A stretch of DNA of 64,000 bases from Echinometra lucunter (Eukaryota; Echinodermata; Echinoidea; Camarodonta; Echinometridae): NCBI GenBank assembly GCA_029962745.1, contig CM057157.1:9700587-9764586 (forward strand), read 5' to 3'. This document shows positions 37,975-49,663 of the stretch, piece by piece. How positions within the stretch are numbered: the stretch's first letter is position 1; each line of letters opens with the position of its first letter. Below the pieces are notes generated by a model, which saw nothing but the letters and a program-made list of their open reading frames with translations, ran no database searches and was not told where the DNA came from. The position numbers were made by a program, and so were the translations under genes.

Positions 37975-38309
37975 AGGCTTGTTCAGATATGACAATAAAC
38001 CCCCGCAACATTTTTAGTGTTCAGATATAGCATGGTAAACCACTTATGTTAATGAATGTGCATTAAACGTGTCAACACTGGAATAAAAGAGATTTTTGTC
38101 AGATGTTGTACAGACAAACTCATGACATCATATTTTGCGCTAACTTTTTAAGAATTTGATTGGTCCACAGCTTTTTGCCACCAGGAGGCAAAAATTAGTC
38201 TCATGCCCAAGCATTGCCACCCACATCCCATTGACTTGTACACTACAAATGTCGCGGGGGGGGGGGGGGGTTGTCGCGGAAGTTTGTCCAATCATATCTG
38301 AACAAGCTT
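37975..38309. mobile_element. MITE, TTCAGATATG family (copy 2)
   Basis: Counterpart of 26331-26666, with the same inverted ends; the G run differs slightly in length. Confidence 0.78.
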
Positions 38310-38564
38310 TAATAGACTATGTATTCAGAGTATGACTTGGGGAGTTGATTAGGAATGGTACTGCAAAGTTTACGAACATAGGGGTTAGAATTAAATTAAT
38401 TTCCTGCAATGGGAAGGGAATAAACTTTGAGTAGAAGCAGACACTGCTGCATTTTCTGGTATAAATATACCAAATTAAGAAATGCATCATAGAAATGAGA
38501 GTAAGATAGAGAATTAGAAAACGACAAACAGGAGATAAAAACACACAGATTTATATAGAAAGGG

Positions 38565-38720
38565 ACATAGAGAGAGAGAGAGAGAGAGAAGAAGGGAGAG
38601 AGAAAAAAGGAGAGACCAGAGAGAAAGAGAGAGAGAGAAAAGGGGGCAGAGGGAGGGAGAAAAAAAGATATATAGTAGATAAGAGAGAGGGAAAGAGGGA
38701 GAAGGGATAGAGGAGAGAGA
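38565..38720. repeat. GA-rich microsatellite (copy 2)
   Basis: Counterpart of 26925-27085 with small length differences. Confidence 0.88.
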
Positions 38721-39212
38721 ATATGATGTTGCACCTCATAACCCTTGTAAAACTGATCTGCTTTGTGTTGCTTAGCAACTATTGACTGCCATAAAATCCC
38801 CTTGCAAGCATGATAATAGGAGCCACATTGTTGTATGGTATTGGAAGGTGCACATGCACTTTGCTGGTTGACAAGACTGTAGTACTAAAGAGCATGCAAG
38901 TGTTTTCTGAAGCACATGTATAACGCTTCACTATCAGCTCAAATGTGACATTCCTTGTTGTTAGAGTTTGATGATCCCCTTCTTGCCCCCCTCCCTGATA
39001 CTAGTATGTGAATTATCAGGATTTACCTCATTTGATTTTATAATGATTTCAGAAATGTTATCCAAGCAATTTCAAGAAGAGATGATTTGAAGATTCATTC
39101 AAATGCTCTAGAAATCAAGTAATGAAATATGCCAGCCACAGGCAGTTCCAGAATTAGCAGGTTTTTTTTCAACATTTAATTTTTTCATGAAGGATATGTA
39201 TTAAAGATTTTT

Positions 39213-39824
39213 ATGCCTCCGCCCACCAAAGGTGGTGCCGGAGGCATTATGTTTCTGGTTGTCCGTCCGTCCGTTTGTCCTGTTTTCGTTCTCACGATAA
39301 CTTAAGAACCGTTTGACGGATCAACTGCAAACTTGGCTCTGTATGCATATGGGAGGGACAATGATCTGATTAAATTGTGGGGTCTCAAGGTCAAAGGTCA
39401 AAGGTCAAAGGTCAAAGAAGTCATTATTCACGTAGAATGGTTCGTTCTCGCGATATCTACACAACCATTTAACGGATCAACTTCAAACTTGGCTCATGTA
39501 TGCATATGGGAAGGACAATGATCTGATTAGATTTTGGGGTCTCAAGGTCAAAGGTCAAAGGTCATAGAGGTCATTATGTACATAGAAATGGTACATTCTC
39601 ACGATAACCCAATAACCATTTGACGGATCAACTTCAAACTTGGCTCATGTATGCATATGGGCGGGACAGTGATCTGACTAGATTTGGGGGTCACAAGGTC
39701 AAAGGTCATGGTCAAAGATGTCATTGTATAAATGAAAATAAATCAACATGAATGTGCCATAGATTTCGGATCTGGCAATGGCTGAGTCATAAATTTCGAC
39801 CGTGCGCGGTCAAGGATTCATCTA
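39213..39824. mobile_element. GGAGGCAT-type repeat with AGGTCA arrays (copy 2)
   Basis: Counterpart of 27577-28190. The four-fold AGGTCA array is intact at 39388-39414. Confidence 0.76.
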
Positions 39825-40119
39825 GTTGAAACTGTTTATGGTTGCCAGAGGTGAATCCAGGATTCTATGAAGGGGAGGGGCGAAGTCAAAAAAGTTAAAA
39901 ATGAATACCAGAGAATCTCTGATGATGAAAAATAGAGAAAAATTGGTTATTAACTACTTTCAAGATATAAGGGGTGCATGAACATGATTATGAGCTATAT
40001 AATTATGGAATTGCAGTTTAGATTCTCTTTACAACCGCTTCAGATTTATATATGGATAGCCTTCTGAAGTATTGTCTTGTATTTACTTGAGTCATTTTTT
40101 TTCTCATTTCCTTTTGCAG

Positions 40120-40281
40120 TTCGAAGGTTGCAATAAAGCATTCTCCCGTCTGGAAAACCTCAAGATTCACCTGCGCTCACATACGGGTGAAAAACCTTAC
40201 CTCTGCCAGCACCCGGGATGTTCCAAAGCATTTAGCAATTCCTCCGATCGTGCCAAGCATCAGAGAACACATCTAGATACG
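40120..40281 (+). CDS. GLIS3: GLIS3-like finger 3/4 exon, second copy (probably artefactual)
   Basis: By eye it is identical to 28489-28650, including acceptor TTTTGCAG and donor GTAAGAACG. It lies in copy 2 of the 11-kb repeat. If both exons were spliced in, the frame would stay open because the exon is 162 nt and phase 0/0. The second FEGC would then follow HLDT instead of NKCT, leaving a finger without its first Cys. No GLIS protein known to me has such an arrangement. It should be counted as the same exon as 28489-28650. Confidence 0.9.
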
Positions 40282-42224
40282 GTAAGAACGTCCACCCTGC
40301 GCTTAGTGCATAATTTTGTTTGTTCGTGTTTGCATCAGATACCGAATGGCACTCATTAAATATGTTTATGAATCACTCATGATGCTATGATGTAATATGA
40401 TGGTAAATGGGGACTAGTAAGAGGAAATTCCTTGAATGGAGTTTGCACCAAAATCGGAAGCCTCACTGACACGGGGTTAAACCAAGGAACTCCTTGGTTA
40501 TACTTGAGCACCTTGCATAGTGGCCATGAGTGCTATAAGACATCTGATGTTGTTGTTGTTATTATTTTTCTTATCGTTATTATTGATTATAATTCAAGCT
40601 TTTGAGGTAGTGTTGACTCTGATATAAATGAAAAGAATCATTCTAGTCGAAAGGATTGACTCTGTGATTATTGCTTGTTTAATTTCCCCCCAAATGTCAT
40701 GTTGGCAGCCATGGGATATGAACTCACAAAAATGACCCCTGACTCAAATCAAGATGTATTGTGGAATCATATATCTTGGTTCTTGTGACAATTTGGCCCT
40801 TTCATGCTGAGATCATCAGTACTTTTGGGGGTGGGAGGGGTCCGAGGGGAGAGGGTTGGAGGGACCCCTAGAGTAGAGGACCCTTTGGAGGATTACTGCA
40901 GAACAAATTTGTAAAGATTCAAATTGTAATCCAACATGGCTACTTGGATGAAGCTAAAAATAAGGAATGGTCCATGATATGAGAACATTAAAGAATATAC
41001 TCTTGAAAGAGAAAAATATTGAAATATGCTTGTATAGGGAGACCATGGGAAAAGGAGATATCAGGGTACATTTTGCACGTGTTTTATTACCTAATGCCTA
41101 CCCCCAGGGTGTTCTTATTCACAGTTCAAAGGCTATCATATGCTTAATGAATCATTATACCTTTTGTCTCATTTTCCCCCTTATGTCATGCTTTTGGTTG
41201 ATCTAGTCCACTTTTATATGATGTTAATATGCCATGCTCTATTTCAATTTCAAGACATGAGTCTGTTTATTCTTCTCTATCACTTATAATAGCTGAATTT
41301 TTCGCGCTGGTAAGAACATTGTTACTTATTATGTGTAGTTATTGTATTATTCTAGAGCTTGTTTGGTTAAGGCTCCCTACACATTTCTCTCATGTAAGAG
41401 ATGGAAAAAACTAGTTTTCCATGATTTCAACATGTAAAAAAAAGCTAAGAAAAGTTATGAAAGAGAAGAGATGTAGACAAGTTTATAGCTTTCCTCTTTT
41501 TTTGCATGGAGAGAAAAAAGAACTAGCTGTTCCATCATTGTCCTCCTTTTCATTCTTGGCCAAGCTCATTATTAGATCTTGACCTACTTATGATTGAATA
41601 ACTGTCAGCAAAGGCACAAAGAGATGAGAAAGAAAGGAATCGTCGGAAGATAAGGATCAGGGTTCTTTGTACGACTTTATTCCATCATTCAGCAAGTGTA
41701 TTGAAAATGAGCAACATTAACACAATTTACAAAGAGTCTCCATTAGGTACACTATGCCTTGCTTTTCACTCACTCCGAAAAGACCAAGCGAGCCCCCGTG
41801 GTGTAAGTGTGTCCTTCTATTTGCTCTTCCCATGCATGATATCTCACCAAAGGCGCTTAATAGCTTGTAATTGAAGCTGTGCAAATAGTGCTCTTCTTTG
41901 ACGAAAATCTGGTGAATAAAAGTCACAAAGTTGACTCACTTTTTATATGTGACTGTACCATTCTTTGAAGAGCCAGCCCTTTTCATCAGGTGCAAAATTG
42001 TTCAATCATTCTGATGATACTTGTTGACTTTTCTGCATGTCTTCACTGAAGCCATGAGACAGAAACACCTACTTCAATTATTATTCCATCCACCTGTCCT
42101 TTGGTCAAACAAAGAATCCTCTGAGACAGAGTTTGGTGATAGGTTGATGAATATACCCTTAATGTCCTGAAATCAAGAGAAATCTGTATCTCTTTGTGGC
42201 AGAACTGGTGGCTGAACCATCATT

Positions 42225-42490
42225 ATTATGATCATGATTGTAATCATCATCATCATCATCATCATCATTACAGTCATCATCATCGTTGTCAGCATCTTCC
42301 TTCGTACAAGGGGTCACTGAATTCCGCACCATGGTGGCACTCCCTTGTTCTGCTTTCTCTTGTCTTGAGCTTCCCCCTTTTGTAACCAAACCTTGCCACT
42401 TTCCCTCCTCACCATATCTTTACACATGGTCCTTGCCCTTCCTCTTTTGCCATCTACTTCCAGATCCCATATGCTTTTCACAGGCTCATC
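42225..42490 (-). pseudogene. LINE 3'-end relic (copy 2)
   Basis: Counterpart of the relic at 30600-30860, with the same VDGKRGRA and GEAQDKRK motifs and GAT tail. Confidence 0.58.
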
Positions 42491-43466
42491 AATTTTAAAT
42501 ATTGATACTTTCACACACGTAGATAAACAAGTTGGATCATTTCTGTTGATTTCTAGAGAGTTAATATTATAAATGAGGGAATACACGTTATGCACAGTCA
42601 ATGTCAGTTGATAATTCTGCATCATTGCTCTTGATATCTTGATCAATAGAATTGATCTCATTTTGTAAGCACTCTCCAATCTTGAAGTGATTTTTCCTCA
42701 TGCTTTATACATTTAAAATAGAGTTGAATTATTAGAATAGAATTTGTCATACTTCTGAACAGCTGTCTTCAAATGTGTTGTTAAGGAGGTTTGAAGATAT
42801 GCATTAACATACCATGGTATATCGGCACCTGTTGATAACATATTTTTGAGCTGACCATGAGCTATTCTAGTACTCTTGTTGAAAGCCATTTGAGGAATGA
42901 TGCAGGGAATAAGTGATTAAATTTTAGTAATGATAAAATAATATTGTTTTGATCATAGCAGGAAAAGAAAGTTTTCAAGTATTTCAAGTAACCAGCTATT
43001 CAACGATAATGATAGGACAGGGCAGTTTCATTTTTATTTCAGTCTGTGACTGAATAACAGAATTAAAATTTGTTATTGTGCCTTTGAACTTTTTGGCATG
43101 ATTGGAATTCTGGAAGTTGGTGATGATATGATATCTTATTTCTTTGGGTCATTTTGATTAGACACCTGTCCCAGCATTGACCTATGCTAGTGGTCAGTTT
43201 CACAGTGCCACACCCATGATGAGTCCAGCAGGTGGTCACTCCCTTCATATTTTGAATGTAACTCTCGATGAGCCTCCCCCGCCCCCTTTAGCTGAATTCC
43301 ATTCTTCCTCTGGCCCTTTCAAAATTCAATACCCTTTCCATATCTTGCCCCCTCCTTTACAGAAGACCTTCCTGATCCTCCCTATATCACTCTACAATCT
43401 TTTTCATAGAGGTGAATGGAGCAAGTCATTAGTTTTTAAAAAGTAATAATCAAGCAACATGACTAA

Positions 43467-43801
43467 AGGGGCGTTCAGATATGAGGCGACCATTGTGGTG
43501 CCACAAAATCCCGCAGCATTTTGGTGTACAAGTCACTGGGGTATGATGCGATAAAAAAGTGTTGCCGAGGCATGACACATTTTTTTGCTGCCTGGCTGCA
43601 AAAAAACGTGCATCAATCAAAGTTGGTACAAAATAGTTTGTCATGAGATTGTCTGCGCAAGTTTTGACAAAGTTCTCTTTTATTTGAGAGTTGACGCGTT
43701 AATGCGCGTTCATTAACGTAAGTGGCACCACAATGTCGAGCCATATCTTAACACTAGAAATTTTGTGGCGCCACAATGTCGCCTCATATCTGAACACTCC
43801 T
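43467..43801. mobile_element. Complete MITE, TTCAGATATG family, TAA duplication
   Basis: Inverted ends of about 42 bp: the left begins AGGGGCGTTCAGATATGAGG and the reverse complement of the right begins AGGAGTGTTCAGATATGAGG, with homology continuing through GCGACATTGTGG-like sequence to CCACAAAAT. TAA flanks both sides (43464-43466, 43802-43804), consistent with a PIF/Harbinger-type element. No transposase. Confidence 0.88.
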
Positions 43802-43804
43802 TAA

Positions 43805-44389
43805 GACCACTATCTTGCATTGCCCTAGCTGTGGTATGAGCCCTGTTAGATTCAGGTGAAAATGTATGTTCAAATACCTTTCTCATATTGTGAAGCAATT
43901 TTTTCCCCCAAACAATGCTGCCATTTTTTTGACCCATGAACCTGTCCAAACAAATTGCTCCTTATTTGTTACAGATGGTTCAAGAAAATTTCATTTCGTC
44001 CACTTTCTACTGATATTTGACTTATGAGTTTGGGGATTTATTAATCAGGGCCATTTCTATGAAAAGAAATTTCCGCACCCATGATAGATTTCAATGCACT
44101 TTCAATCTTAATATTTGCACAGATTGAATTGTACCAATAGATCCATTCAATTTGAAATTTTCAGTCTCACATATTATCTAATTTGCTCCTAGAATCACAA
44201 CTAACTAAAACTGCATGGTAAATCTTGTTTTTTGAGTGTGTTTTGAGTGTGGTAACTTTCGTGGAATACTGGATTTTGATTGGCTGTTTAGCAACGTTAC
44301 CATGGTAATTACCATTGATGGCAAAGTTACTATATAATAGCAAGTTTTTATACAACGGCACCCAGGGCTATATTTGTTTAAGAATACAC
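43805..44389. other. GLIS intron, unique sequence
   Basis: AT-rich intron with nothing recognised. Confidence 0.5.
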
Positions 44390-44392
44390 TTA

Positions 44393-44887
44393 TACCCTTT
44401 TCACAGTAGGCTCTTCCCCTTCACCCATTGAAGTTCCCCGCTTAACTTTACGAGCATGCATTCCTCACTTCACCGGGGAAGAGGGAAGTGTCGCCTTTCG
44501 CACTGGCTTCTCTTCCCCAGTGAAAGCGAGACGGGCAATTGAGCTCTGCCGGCAGTACAGCAGGCTGGGGTCATTCAGTGCGAGAAATTCCAATGGAGAG
44601 TTCTGTGACGGAATCTCGGTTCGGTGGAAATGAGAATTGACCTCTGACGTCATTTACGCGGGGAAACTCGTAGCGTACCTTTCACAGTGGGCAGTTTAAG
44701 CGGGTAAACCTCTTCCCCGCTTAACTTCACCACTCCACCGCTCCCCTGCTTAACTTCACCACTCCACTACCCGCTTAAGTTCAACAGGGAAGTTTTCACC
44801 TGCGCCTTTCACAGTGGGCTCTTCCCCTTTACCCGTTGAAGTTCCCCGCTTAACTTTAACAGGGAAGAGCCCACTGCGAAAGGGGTA
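44393..44887. mobile_element. MITE with TACCC ends and TTA duplication
   Basis: The left end TACCCTTTTCACAGTAGGCT and the reverse complement of the right end TACCCCTTTCGCAGTGGGCT match closely, bounded by TTA at 44390-44392 and 44888-44890. The interior repeats CTTCCCCGCTTAACTT and CACCACTCCAC several times on both strands. A TWA duplication again points to PIF/Harbinger. Confidence 0.87.
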
Positions 44888-44890
44888 TTA

Positions 44891-45618
44891 GATACATCTA
44901 CATTTTCATCTATTATATAGTATACGTATATGTATTAAATGGATTATCCATTACCTCCTTATTTTTATACACACTGGAGTATGTAAAGATATATCAATAC
45001 AAGAGCTGGATGGCAGAGTGTTAGATTTGTAAGAGGGGTACATAAATGACCAAAATTTTAGGAAATTTTACCCTGAATGCCTCACATGGAAATGATAGAT
45101 ATACCTGGTACCCTTAAAATACTTAATTTTATTATAGGTAAGTGTCTACTTCTAGAAGAAAATACCTCCAAAATGCCAATACTGCCACTAGAGGAAATAT
45201 TACTGTTTTGCATGATTTATGTTTGTGTTTAGGTGTGACTGCATGCTAAAGGGCTCAGAATTGTTAGGGAATAATCTGCAAGCACTTAGCTGATGCAATT
45301 GAAACCAATATGGATTTAGTGGAATTTTAGGGATGATGAATTCATCATTACTAAGCCCCAGGTCAAATGTTTTGAGATCGATAACAGATGTGATCATGAA
45401 AGGAGCAATGATTTTTACGAAAACATGTCTCATAAATATTTGCTTCACTCACTGAAGCTGAGAAATGATGATGGGTGTTTGAATTTTCTCGCTTGTGCTC
45501 TGCCATATCGATCACAATGTACATGAAATATTTTTTAAAGGGAAACCAATTTTTTTGGTCATACTTTATTTATGTTTGATACATGGTTAAAATAAAATGC
45601 TCATAATTCTTCAATAGT
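44891..45618. other. GLIS intron, unique sequence
   Basis: No gene or repeat recognised. Confidence 0.5.
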
Positions 45619-45800
45619 AGAGGTGTTGTGGCTCAGTGGATAAGTCTCCGGACTTTGAACCACAAGGTCCGGGACTTGAATCCCTGCCGCTGCACTAATG
45701 TCCTTTGGCAAGATATGAATCTACATTAGCCACGTCTTTCGGATGGTGATGTGAAAGGTCGGTCCCAGACATAAATAATTGTATTTGATTGATACACATC
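45619..45800 (+). mobile_element. tRNA-derived SINE (plus strand)
   Basis: The head GAGGTGTTGTGGCTCAGTGG has a clear A-box. The B-box-like GGGACTTGAATCC is at 45670. The tail GCACTAATGTCCTTTGGCAA is shared with the copy at 58482. It is a family member, not a functional tRNA: no acceptor-stem pairing was seen at the ends. Confidence 0.82.
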
Positions 45801-47516
45801 TGTAAAAACCCAATTCAACAAAAAACAACAAATTCTTATCAGTTGCCAGATTTCCTAACATTTGCTCACATATTGAGTACTCATGAGTACATTAAGTAGT
45901 GAACCAGTATTATTAGTAAGAGGAAGAAGAAAAAAAAGAAGATCATGTAGTATGTTCACCCTGTAGGATTGTACAACACCCACTTTAATGACTGTTGCTA
46001 TACAAAAAATGTCTTATCACTCACAATGTAAAGGTTTAACTTCACCAGTGGTCCCAGCACTAACCCCAACCCTTGCAGGACCTTAGATAAGACATTTCAT
46101 CTACAACATCCTTTCTTTACCCAGGTGTCAGTGATGGATTCTGGTAAAGAAGATACCATTTACTAATATGAAAAAGCAACATTAACCTCTCTATTTCTTT
46201 CAGTATTCTTATCTTTTTCATCAGTTCTTGCAAGGAAAGGTAAAGTTCAGAAAAACCCAACTTTGTATGTACATAGTTCAGTTCAGAGCTTGTTAGGAAA
46301 ATGCAAATTGAGGCATTACTGAATTTTTGAGGCATAGAGGGAGAGATAAGTGGATTCATGTCTTAAAAAAGAGTAACTGAGTATTCAAATCACTTTTTAT
46401 TCAGGTCAGACATTGTTTGGTGGATATTTTCACGGTCAGTGAAATTGCCAGTCATACCCCCTACAAGGGTAAGACTTGAATACTGTCTTTAGAGAGCATC
46501 ATAGTATCATATTCAGGTTCAGCACTGCTCTGATGTTGCTCTTGTCAACCATCATAATTGGCAAATATTTGCTTTCATGTACTTTCAATTTTTGTCATAC
46601 CTTGTGAAGGATTTTGTAAAACATCAAGAAGTTTATTTTTTATTCATCTGGAAATGAACCTGAGCTTTAAGAAGAGATGGATCATCCATCATTGTTAGCT
46701 AATATTTAGTCAAGTACAAACTCCTTTCTGAATAGTATTCATCTATGATGCATTATCATCCACTACGTAATTCCTTTTCTAACAAATTCTTTATGGATCA
46801 GTCTTTGAAACTTTCCAGTGCTGCATTTATTTATCTTTTTAATGAATTACTGAGATTTGGGTAAATAGATTTATCATATTGTGATATTATTTAGGTCAGG
46901 GGTACTTGATTTATTCTTTTTCAAAAGGAATTGACTGGTAGGTATTGTTTGTAGCAGTGCCGGGCATTGTGGTTCAACAATAGGACAACAGATTTATGTA
47001 AAGGATCCAATTTTTATCGCTCTGATAAGAAACTTTGACGAATCACCCATCCATGGTGTTATATGATTGTATGTGAATGCAGCCAAATGTTTCGTCTTGT
47101 CTGTATGCTGCTGTTGTCATGGTAACACCAGACTCCACCCCCATCATTCTCTTAAAGAAACAAAAGTCATGGTCATGAGAGAGATTGTTATCTGGAGATA
47201 TCACGATGAAAGAATGGTCACGTTTTCCAATATAGACCCTCTTTTCTTCAATTGAATGAACGAATTGATGGCAACCATTGTGCCTTCACGATAAGCAACA
47301 TTAGCAAAAGAGGATGACTCGTTATATAGGGGCATCATTACTGCGCTTTTTCACATGGAGAACGTTAACCCTGACAGCATCAGGTAGAAGTGTGCAATGC
47401 TTAACTTAATTGGCATTATGGCTTGGTGGCAGTAAGTGGGGGAAGGTGTCTTAAAGTCGGACATTGCTTTAGGGTATATATTGTGATATTGATATACCTT
47501 CCATGATGAATTAAAA
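45801..47516. other. GLIS intron, unique sequence
   Basis: AT-rich intron. A possible further degenerate SINE head lies near 46960 (GCCGGGCATTGTGGTTCAAC), too weak to call. Confidence 0.45.
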
Positions 47517-47645
47517 GGGTGTTAACTCAGTGCTTAGGTACAGATTTATTAAATGTATGGCCCTTTGCAGAAAAAAAATGATGCTCTCTGTTAATAAATT
47601 CCAAAATGGGTGTTAACTCAGTGCTTAGGTACAGATTTATTAAAT
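47517..47645. repeat. Short direct repeat, 38-bp unit at 91-bp interval
   Basis: GGGTGTTAACTCAGTGCTTA and the following AGGTACAGATTTATTAAAT occur at 47517-47554 and, unchanged, at 47608-47645. The intervening 53 bp are not repeated. This looks like a local duplication. Confidence 0.9.
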
Positions 47646-49552
47646 ATACGTCCTTTTGATCAGAATTTTCTGATTGACTAATTTTTAAATGCATATTGGA
47701 GGGTTGACATTTTCCTATATTTTGTTGGGAAATGCTTGCATTTCTTTTCTTGGAAATTATATGTTTATTAATGGATTTGTAAAAATTTATGAGCTACTGA
47801 TGAAAATCTTATTTTTCAGCTGTTTCTTGCAATTCTGGCTTGCCTATGACATTAATTATCTTCAGACTTAAAATTCACACATAGGTTTACTCATCAATGA
47901 ATCATAGTACAGAAGTAGTTTGAAAAATACGGGTTAAACAAAAGGATTTTCAATTGGCTTGCTCAAATATAATTTTTCATCTTTTTTTCTCTGTTATTTG
48001 CTGTAGGGAAGTTGATAAAACGACCATGATTTTTTTTATTTGTTGTAATCCTTGCCCTTCACATTTCACTCTACAGAAAGAAGTGATGTTCACATAGGGT
48101 AACAGCCCTATACATTGCCATTTACTATTAATCATGGAATTTTGCTTTTCCTTTGCTGCCCAGATAGATACTGTTTTGAATCTGTGAAAAATGTTTACAT
48201 TCATGGTTCCAATGTTAGCAAGGTTCATTGTACTTGATGTGGGGGTACACCTCACCTGGGGCTGATTCATTATTGCATCCTAATTGCTCTATTCATCGAT
48301 GAACAACTTGTAACAATCAAAATGCCCTCATATCATAAGTATCATTTACAATGATGAAAGCTTTATGATTAGAGTTACCTTACCATGACATCTTCAGGCA
48401 GATCAGTGGTGTATAAGGTCTGCTTGAATGCCAGAAGGATGTTAGATCTGTAAAATGATATTATGTGATGCCCTTTACTAACTCCAGGGGGTCTGAATAT
48501 GTTACTGTACACATTGGTTTTCCAGAAACCACCCTTAACAAGTTGTATCCATTGGTAAAAAAAAATTGTACTCCGTTTTAGTTTTTCCATGCATTTTCTT
48601 GAAAAATCACCCCCTAATTAAAATCCTTCAAACTATGCCTAACAATGTAAAAAAAATTCCCTGTTCACGTTCTTACTCTTAGTAGACAATAAAGGTGGCC
48701 CATCACTGATAGGCTCGAGGGACACATCATGCCTGGGTTCCCATAATCCAAGTCTGGACCTCCAAATTTCAAAATATTAGCGTAAGGGTCATTCATACAG
48801 ACTGTAAAAAAGTTCATTGAACCAGTAGATCTCCAAATTTGAAAATGTCAGTGAATTTTTGGACAGGGTACCCCCCCCCCCAATATTGCATGGATTGGTG
48901 CCCCTGAAATTTGTAGACTGCTAACAGTGTATACCTTATAGTAAGGAGATAATGAAAGACACTAGCTGACACTTACAGATGTTTCTGTATTTGTAATTTC
49001 TTTATAGATATTCAAAATAACCTTAAAGAAAGTAGAAGACAGATGTTTGTGATGAAAGTAGACAGACCAGCCTCCTGATTTTACCATTATCATCATCATG
49101 CTACTGCCTCCCAATAAATGGGTCAAGTAGCTGTGATCAATCTCAATTTATGGCACGTGCCTCAACCATTACCAATGAATTTCACAGGTCTCTTCCTACT
49201 TTGTTAGCTCACTTTGTGCTGATGAAAATGTCTCAACTGTGAAGTTCATATTTAATGTGGGGAAACTTGACTGTATTCTAACTTCAAAGAAGATAATTAA
49301 TGTAGCAAATCAACAGTTCAAATTTGATATTTATATCTGTTTGAAATTAAGATGTTTGTGTATTTATAGGCCTACTTGCAAACCATGTAACAACCTCTTG
49401 AGAGTATTTGCAAATATATCGCCACTATTTTCTTTTAAAATCCATTTGAATAGATGAACATTTACTTTATGAGTGTATGAAAGTCTTGCCTTTTTGTCTA
49501 CTAGAATCTAATCATTTTCTTTCTTTTAATTCTCTTTTGTCTTCTATTTTAG
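47646..49552. other. GLIS intron preceding the finger 5 exon
   Basis: AT-rich sequence with a C run near 48870-48880 and no recognised gene. It ends in the pyrimidine-rich acceptor TTTGTCTTCTATTTTAG. Confidence 0.55.
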
Positions 49553-49663
49553 AAACCATATGCCTGTCAAATCCCTGGCTGCACAAAGAGATACACAGAT
49601 CCCAGTTCTCTGAGAAAACATGTCAAAGCTCATGCTGCAAAGGAGCAACAAGCAAGGAAAAAG
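49553..49663 (+). CDS. GLIS3: GLIS3-like, exon for zinc finger 5
   Basis: A 111-nt exon, phase 0 at both ends, with acceptor CTTCTATTTTAG and donor GTGAGTAG. It encodes 37 residues: [23 protein letters not shown], then [14 protein letters not shown]. Finger 5 is complete (C-x4-C, H-x3-H), and the basic KEQQARKK segment after it is a GLIS1/3 signature expected to contribute to nuclear localisation. It joins HLDT of the previous exon to give the canonical linker. Confidence 0.96.

Larger units (their letters stand above)
32410..43542. repeat. 11.1-kb direct repeat, copy 2 (likely duplicated contig end)
   Basis: It starts at the first base after the gap and matches copy 1 from about 20752. Many single-base gaps relative to copy 1 (for example TGACACGGGGTTAAACC versus TGACAACGGGGTTTAAACC) and several substitutions suggest a second haplotype and/or an unpolished contig. 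Net length is about 25 bp shorter. Sequence after 43542 continues uniquely. Confidence 0.97.

Noticed and set aside
45619..45700. Functional tRNA gene
   Set aside because: Good A- and B-box matches, but no matching acceptor stem and a SINE tail shared with other copies.
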